Under the pieces are notes generated by a model. It saw only the letters and a program-made list of their open reading frames with translations, ran no database searches and was not told the origin of the DNA. This document shows positions 55,003 to 64,000 of a stretch of DNA of 64,000 bases, one piece after another. Positions within the stretch are counted from its first letter, which is position 1. Each line of letters starts with the position of its first letter. Made by a program: the position numbers and the translations under genes. The stretch comes from Rotaria sordida (Eukaryota; Rotifera; Eurotatoria; Philodinida; Philodinidae), in the NCBI GenBank assembly GCA_905250125.1, contig CAJNOL010000829.1:1-64000 (forward strand), read 5' to 3'.

Positions 55003-58000
55003 TTTTCTTTTATGAATTATATATATATATATCAAATCTGTTTCAATGATATTTTTCTAAAATATTTTTCTAAAAAATATTTCTTGCATTTTTGTTTTTA
55101 TTCAATTTAAATAAAATAAAAATTCTTTTTTTTTAATATGAAATTTTCAAAAATAAAAATTTTTGAGATAAATTTTTATTATTATAGTTAATAGAAGAAA
55201 ATTCGAAAATAATGTTATCAATTTTCTTCTTTTGATAAACAGATGATATTTCGTCTGATTACTTTGGAGTGTTGGTAAGAATGAATGAGTAGTCTTTTTA
55301 AGAATTGAAGCCGTAGTTGACATTTGCTGAATCTTTTAGTTCCAACTTTGCTTTCTTTTTTATATAAAACCTTGAGAAAATCTCAGGAATACATACAGTA
55401 TGAAGAACAAACAAAGATTTTTGCTTATAGACAAATCAGAATTTTAGTTTCTAATTTGAAATCTAGTGGAAAAATAACAAATCAAGAATAGTAAATTGAC
55501 ATTGAAATAAAATGAATGTCTATGAAATATGTAGAAATTTTTTTTTTTCGAAAATACGTTCATTTCGTTATATTACAATAATTTAATTAGTAAAATAATA
55601 TATTTTAACAAGTTGTGAAAGATACACAAATCAAGTCAGTTGTTAACTTGATTTGAAAATTTTTTGAATAGATTATGATTTGACTTATGTCGAAAAATCA
55701 CTGACTTGTTCATCTCTCCCTTGATTGAACAGTACCGTACACGGTCAAATATGGCACGTTCACACATCATATTTTATGATCCTATTTAATGAGAATATGG
55801 TATGCACACGACACTAATCGAATGTTGTATACGGTGTCATATTACAGTGACCAGATGTTACGGATCACGTTCTGACATATTCTTTTTTTTCTTTGTATCT
55901 TTTTCTTTATTGTTATTTGAATTGATTTCACCTTTCCATCTAGTACAATTTTTATTATAATAACATATTTCTCCAGTGAAAGATTAGAGCAAAGTTTTGC
56001 CTCGTATTTCTTTCTATCATCATATATTCCCTTTTATTTTGTTAATAAATGAAAATTTTTTTTTTTTTCGAAATCCATTTTTATTCATACATCACCGGTA
56101 TCAGGATTACGACCGAATTTCGTACCGTATCTCATTGTAAACAGCGAAAAATATGGATAACTGTCATTGTTGTCCTAAGTTCTTAGTGTAATGTTTTTTT
56201 ATTAGTGACTATTATATCCTATGAATTGAAACGAACTCATGCTACAAATTCGAGGAATTTTACTTTCGAACTCTCTTAAAATTGTCTATTTCTGAAAGAT
56301 AACAATTTTGGAATCTGTTCGTTCTATTGGTTAATATGTTTTATGAACGATTCTAAAAGTATATCAGATCAAGTTCTACTATGATTAATTCAAATAGATT
56401 TCATACAACAAGTACTTGTAAAGATTATAATATTTTCTTGTATTAATGATACTATTTCGAATTAATTAAAATAATTTAATTTATATAATGACGTTCATGA
56501 ATTTTATTATATCAGTAAAGATGATCTACTCAAAAATTCTGTTAATTTGATTTAATTAAGATTAATCTGAAGAGATTTTAAAACTTTTGTTTGCAATAGA
56601 AATAAGTTCATTCTAGAATTTTTCTTTTCAAATTAATTTAACATTTCAAAATAGATAAACTCTATTCAAAAATATAATTAGTGAAACAAATAAAGATTTT
56701 AATCGTTTATTTGCGTAAGATAATTCTCTACGTTTTTTCTTTGTTATGAAGTAAATAATTTGATCTACAAATAATTATTCTTATGTTCTTAATTGAAAAT
56801 GACATTACTGTCAGAAGAATACTATCAAATAGATGATCTTTTCATCAATTATATGAATTATATTAAAATTAATTTGACAAATGAATATCAAAAATTATGT
56901 AGAATATTCAGTTTATAGTAATAGTAAATCGATGATTGTGCTATTACTATGAAAATAGAAATCAAATACTTTTATAGATGTAATAAATGTTACTATAATC
57001 AGTTATATATACTTGATGTTATCATGAATGAATGATTACCATATAATTTCTTCTTTTATGTGTGCTACTCAGTTCTTATTTGAATGTTTTCATATGTATT
57101 CAAAAAAACATCAAAATCAGGTACTTTCATTATAAGAGATGCGTGAAGATACTTAAAAAAGGCAATTTTTGCATTTGAAAAACCGTGAAATTTTATTTTT
57201 CCGTAATATTTTGACGTGTTTTACAAATAAAAATGGCTTTTTTAATGTGTGGTATCTATCAAAAACATGTTGAGACAATTTTTTGAATGTTGTCCAGATG
57301 TAAAATTTGCCTTTTTAAGCATTTTTATCATGCACATGTTATAACGGAAGTAGCTAGTTTTGATATTTTCTGAATGAACGTAAAAATATTTAAACTAGAC
57401 CCACGTGATTAGATGGTTTAAACTCATTTTCAGAAATTTTTGTCTGTTTGAGAAGGTTCAAAACAGTACCAGATCGTAAAAGTTAAGATTAGATATATAA
57501 CATTATGTCTATATTCAAGCTCATGTGAAGTAAAACGATGTGCTGAATAAAAATCATAGATTTCATTATCAACTAGTTGAATATTCTCAATAATTACTAG
57601 AATATTGAATGATATCAAATATGTTAATATTGAATCTCTATTCATTAAATTATCTAAATGAATTTTTTTCTATTACATTTGTTAAACAATGATTCGATGT
57701 AAATTGTACTATCATATTATTGGAAATATATTCATTTCTATTGTTTAAATGTACCATAAATAACACTACGATAAAAGCAAATGAAATATCTCCACATCAG
57801 TTCAATCAAATGAGTTGATTTTTTTTTATTATTCGTGATAGAAATTTATTCAAAGTTTTCTTTTTTGCAAACGGATAAAGTAACCAAATACTACTATTAA
57901 GTTTTATTGTTAGTATTATGAAAGCAATTTTACTTGTTATCAAATAGAAAAAATACATATGAAGCGTTTCATAAATAATTTTCAGTTGTTATCTAAGAGA

Positions 58001-60271
58001 ATAATAAAAAAAAAGATCAAAATAAACTTTACGAATGATATTATACCGATGCAAATAGAGTGAATTTTCAGAAATAAATAGTTTAAAAAATCAACAATGA
58101 CAATTGAAAACTATCTATGAACTGCTTCATATGTATTTTTTTCTTACTTGACTATAAAGAGTGTCTCATAAGTTTTAAGCCTCAATAAAAATTAGTTAAT
58201 ATGTAAACAAAGACTGACCACTATCCAATTATATCTATATGAGCTTTGAATACTTAGGACGATGTTTTAAAGGACATTATCTCTTTTAATAATAATGATA
58301 TAAATAAAGAGAAACGTGATATAATTAAAACTTCGAAATCAGGTAGTATTTTTTTTCTTCAGAAGTTCTAATCAAATATGAAATCATCGTATGTAATGTA
58401 ACACAATTATACAAAATGATGCATAGTATTTAGGATATGAGTTTGACTATCCTCTGTACTCATACCCTAATTATCATGTTTCTTTTGTTTATATAATTAT
58501 TATTAAAAGAGATAATATCGTTTAAAACATGATCCTAAATACTCGAAGTTCATATAGATATAGTTGGGTAAGGATCACTCTTCGTTGACATATAAACTAA
58601 TTTTCGTTGAGACCCAAAACTTATAGGACATCTTATATATGAAATTTCTGCATCGAAGTCAAAAATATAATTTGGTAGTAGTATTTATTTACAGTTATTC
58701 ATATGAGAAAAAAAACACTTTTAAATAAGTTGCTTCTACCATTAACAAATTACTTAATTCGAGCGAATTCAAGCGAAGATATTTCAATTTTTTTTTATGG
58801 TAGTGCTATTTATGACTTATGATGTGCAATGAATATTTTCAATAGAGAATATTAAGATCAAAGTAATTAAAATAAAAATCTAAATAAATAAGATTGATAG
58901 CTTACAATCAGATCGAAAAAGTAAGATGAAATTGCCTTATATTTTGATAAATAGTATTTCATATAGCTATTTGATTTCAGCATAAAAAATCTTTTCTTAA
59001 CTTATTTATTTCTTTATCTTTTTCAAATAATAAAAAAAAAATACAAGATCATCAATTATAAACGATTATCTTTTTTAATCTTGTTTATCTAGAATAAAAA
59101 TCAAATAAAAACAAAAGTTTTATATAAAATATTCAACTCTTCACAACTGAAGATTCTAAAATTTTACTGAATATCAATTTTCAAGACAAATAATGATTCC
59201 ATTAAGTAATATAAATCGTGTGACTCTATATTTTCGTTTTGTAACCATTTGTCAAACTCATATTATTTTCTTCTACTCAAATTACAGAACGAAATAAATG
59301 AATCAGCTGTTTTTTTCCTTTTTCATCATATTTTGCGTATTTATACTTTCTGTCATCAATAAAATGAATATTATTCCCGTTACCCTGGTTCTTATACAAA
59401 AGGGTTTACATATTTTTATCGATATGAATAGTTTTATGCACTTGTTGTCGCTATTTGAAGCCATATGTGAATAAAAAAATACTTCATAATCATGTTTTGC
59501 ATCATTAGGTTGAATAACGTATAAAAAGAACGGTTAAAAAAAGAAAAGTAAAAACGCCTATATTCTCCATCACGTTTATTTCCTTTTTCTCCTTAAATAA
59601 CTTTCTATAGTTGTCTATTCTTATTACTATGTCATATATCACGTCGAAACATTTTTGTAATGATTTAACACAAAATTTTAGCGTTAACTTTTATCTATGT
59701 TCTTATTGTTATTGACGTCACCAATCGATGATTTTGTTTTTTTTCCCCTGTATCTCCTTCCTCTCTATTATACTTATGTAGTATATATAGTCACGAATAT
59801 TTTTGTTTGTTAGTTGCTTAAATCTATAGACATATACTTGATACGAGAAAAAAAGATGACAGCTTTGAGGTTTACCTAGAAGATAAGATAAATATAAGGC
59901 TAGATAGGAAATGTAAAAAAAACTGTGTAGAAGAGAAATTATATTTAATAATTTCCGGAGTTCGTGTATAAAATATTTAGGGGATTAAATATATTTTGTA
60001 CGCAATACCCTTTATACGAGTTTAAAAAAAATGTCTTTTTAATATCATTTTTAAAACCTTGACCTGAGTATAAAATATCATGAGAACGAAAAAAAAAAGA
60101 CAACGTATATAAAAGAAACACTATGTCGTTTTATTTGATATTATTATTTATTCAGTCTTTAGATTGTGTTACCTTTGTTTTTTTTGTTTCATATAAATTT
60201 TTTTTTAATAATATTGATCAATTATATTTTTCTTTATTTAATAGATTGTAAATTTTTCGAATATAATCATA
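55003..60271. other. Long spacer with one miniature element
   Basis: About 5.3 kb, AT-rich. Apart from the palindromic element at 58,154-58,634, no gene or RNA is recognised. The stretch 55,730-55,880 is less AT-biased with repeated ACGGT/CACGTT strings, but I could not assign it. Confidence 0.4.
58154..58634. mobile_element. Palindromic miniature element, copy 2
   Basis: Inverted arms of about 190 bp: AATTAGTTAATATGTAAACA at 58,191 against the complement of the 58,587-58,606 region, and CATTATCTCTTTTAATAATA at 58,274 against the complement of about 58,500-58,520. The arms are more alike here than in copy 1 (45,096-45,528), so this is the better preserved copy. Ends AGAGTGTCTCATAAG / CTTATAGGACATCTT with TA flanks. 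Confidence 0.75.
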
Positions 60272-61061
60272 ATGTTCATATTATTGATTAGTATTTTATT
60301 ACTATTAATTCATCACGGACAATGTCGCATAGTAGCTACAGCTAATCTTCAACAACATCTTACATCAACATCAATTGGAACATTGACATTTAGTCAAAAT
60401 GATGCTAATTCACCTGTACAAATTACTGGTAAACTTAATTCATTGAATGCTAGTAGCAGTCATGTATGTTTAATAAAAATTTATGATAAAGAAAAATTTT
60501 TCATATAATTTTTCTCAAAGGGTTTTCATGTTCATACCAATCCCGTAGCAGAAACTTCACCAGATTGTGCAGCAGCTGCTGGCCATTTTAATCCTTACAG
60601 TATCTAATTTTTGATATTATTATATTAAAACAACATAAAAAAAAATATATATAAAATTTTTAGATACTGGTCATGGTCCTCGTGAAGCCGATATATGGCA
60701 CCGACATGTTGGTGATCTTGGAAATATAACAACGGATGCAAATGGTTCAGTTAATATCAATATGAACGATTATATTATACAATTTTATAATTCTACACAA
60801 TCAATTGCTGGTCGAACTATTATTGTACATCTTTTGTTTGATGATGGTGGTCATGGTACGGGTGAAAGTAATATAACTGGGTATGATTTTTTTGTTTTTT
60901 TGGTTAATATTTTTATTGATTTTATTTGTTTTTGAAATAGAAATGCTGGTGCACGATATGCGTGTGGTCTTATAAAAGTAACATCAAATGGAATAAATAT
61001 TAAACCGATTAGATCTGTTTTATATCTTACAATAATGATTCTTATTATGATATTCTTCTAG
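60272..61061 (+). CDS. Extracellular Cu/Zn superoxide dismutase, 4 exons
   Basis: Converts superoxide to O2 and H2O2. Exons 60272-60463, 60521-60599, 60664-60880, 60941-61061; GT-AG, 202 residues. Signal peptide MFILLISILLLLIHHGQC. Metal ligands are all present: His67 and His69 (HGFHVH), His86 (GHFNP), His94 (TGHGP), His105 and Asp108 (RHVGD), and His146 (IVH). The disulfide pair Cys80 and the Cys of YACG, and the active-site Arg in GARYACG, are conserved. The human HEKADD after the last His ligand reads HLLFDD here. The C-terminus ends in a hydrophobic run, SVLYLTIMILIMIFF, with no charged tail. It resembles a GPI-attachment signal or tail anchor, unlike soluble SOD1, so a cell-surface form is inferred. 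Confidence 0.95.
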
Positions 61062-61320
61062 TGACAATAAATTTGACTTTATTGTTTTTTTTTTCTTTCT
61101 AAACATTAATTAAATATTCTCGACATGGTCATTATCATTTTATCTATTGTATTCTCGCATTTAATTTATTGTGGTTTTTTTTAACACATTTTTTTTCTTT
61201 ATCATTTTTTAAAATCATCAAGCAATTTGTATTCATGGATATCAAAATAAATAGATTGCTTTTGTTATGAATTTATCAACGTATCAAAATATTCAAATAA
61301 TATCATTTAATTTAAATGAA

Positions 61321-62623
61321 TACAAACCGATTTCAAAATTATTCAATCAGATTTATTTTCAATTTTTTTCTATTGACATAAATCTTGATAAGAATCTAAA
61401 TAATGAGTTGTGTAGAGAATTTTATTTCAAACAAGAATTTTCGAAGATAAAACTAATTGCTAGTTTTCCAAGGAAAGAGTCTCTAAAAAACTGAAAACCA
61501 AGATTTTCATCTCATGGAATTTGCAAAATAGAATTCTGTTTGATTTAATCAGAATGATCGACCGAACATGAAATGAAATGTCTTCCAATTCTACGATGCT
61601 ACGAAAGGTATAATGGTCGTTTTGTGAAACTCATATATATGTATTGCAAATCCCGCTCCCACTGTCCTCATTACTAATCTTAGCAACTAGGATTAAACGC
61701 GCTGAACGACATTACTTACAGAGTTCTAGAATATTTCAGAATTTGCTTTGAAATTTAAATGACTGGAATACGTTTTTCAATATTCTAAATAATACAATTT
61801 CTGATTTTTGCGCAGATAAATGATTATATGATAGATATTACGGATGATGGCCAACACGAAAGTACGAACTGATTAAGTTCTAACTTTCGGAAATAATCAA
61901 TATCAATACTTTTTGAGTTCATCGAGATACATAACTAATAGATCGTTAAGATTTGTTGTAGATATAACGAATATGTACAACATACTTATTTGTTCAATAA
62001 ATCAATCGTTAGATTAATAATAATAAATTATGAGAAAGACATAAAAAAGAAAATAAATTTCAAGCGAAGATCAATAGAAAAAGCGTACCAGTCAAAAAAA
62101 AAGAAAAGAAAAAAAAATTTCTGTTCGACATGTAGAAATAAAAAAGACATAGCATTTGCTGACAATCGATTATTCTTAGAACAAAACATTCATCTTTTGA
62201 TGATTTTACATTTGACGCATTTTGTACTAGTATAATAAATCTAAAGAAGATTTATGAATTTCACATGTCAGCGCTAAACATGCTGTGTTCTGCTATTCCG
62301 TATAAAAGCATCATCTTTTGTGTGTTTCGTAAGATCAAAAAGCGTTCTAGAGAGCTGAAAGATGTTTCATTTTGTGTTTGCTCTCTCATTCTAACTAATT
62401 CAAATGAAATTCTATTAATGAGTACCGAAAGATGAAAACCTTGGTTTCTGATTTTTCAGAAATTCTATCTTTGGAAAACTAGCCATCATTTTCATCTTGG
62501 GAAATCTTTATTCGAAATAAAACTCTCTACATAAATCATTATCCAGATTCTTACTGGCGTTTACGGCAATGGAAAAAAAAAATTGAAAATAAACCTGATA
62601 GAATAATTTTGGAAGTCACTGTA
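61321..62623. mobile_element. Tc1-like element with long inverted repeats
   Basis: Right end (complement) TACAGTGACTTCCAAAATTA and left end TACAAACCGATTTCAAAATT, TA-flanked. The inverted arms run about 200-270 bp with blocks such as CAGATTTATTTTCAATTTTT, GATAAGAATCTAAATAATGA and CTAGTTTTCCAAGGAAAGAG paired to 62,400-62,600. The end sequence is of the Tc1/mariner type. The ~750-bp interior has no recognisable DDE transposase, so it is nonautonomous or decayed. It sits 260 bp past the SOD stop. Confidence 0.7.
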
Positions 62624-63046
62624 TGCATTGAAAAGTTTAAAGAAATATTTGTCAGTTTTACTTAATCATACAAAATGATCTTAAAAATCATCCATAGACT
62701 TTTAGTGAATGTCAATATCTATTAATATATACAACAAGTTAATGATAGAATAGTTATATCATTTATTTAAATAATAAATCCATAAAACTTTCGAAATGAA
62801 AAATGTTATCGCGTGATCGATAGTTAGTCATAGAAAAATTTAATCATGAATAATCCCATAGTTGATAAATCGATAGAGAAATAAATATAATAGACGAGGT
62901 CGAATTTTGACGGCAAGGATGAAATAAGAAGGAAAAACAACAAGAATATAAATACATATGATTCAAACTTCTTCTATCGTCGAAAATAAACACGATCGAT
63001 ATCTTTCTATAAGTATAACTTTGTTTAAAGCATTGAACTTAGTCCA

Positions 63047-63069
63047 CATATATATATATATATATATAC
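63047..63069. repeat. (TA)n microsatellite
   Basis: About 11 TA units just upstream of the last gene. Confidence 0.9.
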
Positions 63070-63187
63070 ATATTCATCTAATGTTGTTAAATCAATGTAT
63101 TAAATTTTTTTGATTTGAGAATATTTTTTATTCGAACAGATAAATTTCTAATTTTTTTTTCTTCAGAAAATTTGATTTTTTTCTGAA

Positions 63188-63875
63188 ATGGTCAATAATA
63201 TTAATGATGATAATTTTGATGATATTGATTTGGATGAAATTTTTAATGATTTTAATGAAAAACAATCATCTATTCCACGACAAACATTAACGAAATATGA
63301 TTTAAAGTAAGTTAATTATTCAAATTCAAGAAAAGAAAAAAAAAAATTATTTATTGTTTATATGAAAATTAGTCGTAAAACAAATCAAGATGATTTGTTT
63401 GAATTTAATGAAAATGATTGTACAGCACCAAAAAAAAATCGAAAACGAACAAAAACTATTAAAAAAATTCATATCAAACAAATGACAATGTATGATTATG
63501 CTTCTACTGTATCATATAAACATAAACAATTTTATTCATCATTGGATAATACAACAACAACAAAAACAATTATTAAAGGACAAAAACGTTCATTAACAGT
63601 AAATAGAATTCAATTTTAAATTTATTAATTAAGTTTTATTTTTTATTATTTTATTTTTTGATATAAAGGAATATCAAGAATTATCATCAATTTCAAAAAA
63701 AACGAAAACAACTGAATTTGATAATTTATCATCATCATCATCAACACCACCGGATCTTATTGATAGTCTTTTACGATATCTTGATGAACGTAGTCGTCAT
63801 AAAATTGAAAAATCAATAGGAGAAAAAGAAAAAAAGCCATTAAAAAATGATGAGATAAAAACACAAGAAAACTAA
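63188..63875 (+). CDS. Small nuclear-looking protein, 3 exons, unknown
   Basis: Exons 63188-63306, 63373-63598, 63669-63875; GT-AG, 183 residues. Acidic N-terminus (NDDNFDDIDLDEIF), then a strongly basic cluster KKNRKRTKTIKK (about 60-71) typical of a nuclear localisation signal. This is followed by MTMYDYASTVSYKHKQFYSS, a Ser-rich linker and a predicted C-terminal helix PPDLIDSLLRYLDERSRHKI ending in a Lys-rich tail. No domain recognised. The acidic, NLS, helix layout would suit a chromatin or ribosome-assembly cofactor, but that is only a guess. The aataaa near 63,898 may be its polyadenylation signal. Confidence 0.72.
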
Positions 63876-64000
63876 GAATTGATTTTTATGATTTAAAATA
63901 AATGAAATTTTTTTTTTGTTTTATTTGTTTTTGATAGATATTATTGATTTTATCTTATTTTATAGGTGTGTCTTTTTCTATTCGATTGTAAATCATTAGA

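Larger units (their letters stand above)
61062..63187. other. Spacer with a Tc1-like element
   Basis: Holds the element at 61,321-62,623 and a TA microsatellite at 63,047-63,069. No gene seen. Confidence 0.45.

Noticed and set aside
61990-62235. Lys-rich 81-codon plus-strand frame
   Set aside because: Lies inside the Tc1-like element; A-rich low complexity with no transposase motif.

Overview
This window is AT-rich animal nuclear DNA. Genes are split by many short GT-AG introns (mostly 45-80 nt, a few of 0.6-1.8 kb), spacers are long, and decayed transposable elements are abundant. The conserved proteins (METAP2, RUVBL1, DEGS1, COMT, granulin, Cu/Zn SOD) are clearly metazoan. Codon style, the fast-evolving F-box-like family and the many palindromic miniature elements suggest a rotifer, probably a bdelloid (inference only). 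I found no bacterial operon, CRISPR array, rRNA or complete tRNA.

Layout: 1-375, a broken MEMO1-like gene at the window edge. 1,879-6,566 (-), methionine aminopeptidase 2, 11 exons, with a TTAA-flanked element in its 1.8 kb intron. 6.6-12.4 kb, apparently empty. 12.37-17.5 kb, two convergent dihydroceramide-desaturase (DEGS1) genes, the plus-strand one broken, with a palindromic repeat between them. 20.57-25.86 kb, an F-box-like gene split by a 4.3 kb insertion that holds two long inverted repeats. 26.36-27.10 kb, a TA-flanked miniature element. 28.48-30.92 kb (-), RUVBL1 (pontin), 9 exons. 31.3-32.9 kb (-), a small secreted Cys-rich protein. 33-37 kb, mostly empty, with a dispersed repeat and a TTAA element containing the 100-N assembly gap. 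37.25-38.16 kb (+), a single-pass membrane protein with an FN3-like ectodomain. 39.6-41.9 kb (-), a PTB-like protein with a long Ser-rich tail. 42.57-49.4 kb, one intact COMT-like gene surrounded by degenerate COMT copies and miniature elements. 49.8-51.0 kb (-) and 51.3-54.4 kb (+), two divergent unknown genes. 54.69-55.0 kb (+), a secreted single-module granulin. 60.27-61.06 kb (+), a secreted or membrane-tethered Cu/Zn superoxide dismutase. 61.32-62.62 kb, a Tc1-like element with long terminal inverted repeats. 63.19-63.88 kb (+), a small nuclear-looking protein.

The genes do not form one pathway: housekeeping genes (METAP2, RUVBL1), lipid and catechol metabolism (DEGS1, COMT) and secreted proteins (granulin, SOD, Cys-rich protein) are interspersed. 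The main story is gene duplication, decay and transposon load. MEMO1, DEGS1, COMT and the F-box gene all have broken copies or pieces, and at least six kinds of inverted-repeat element are present. Two TTAA elements share an exact terminal architecture, 16 nt followed by a perfect 16-bp palindrome, and this is the most unusual pattern I found. I found no convincing new multi-gene system.
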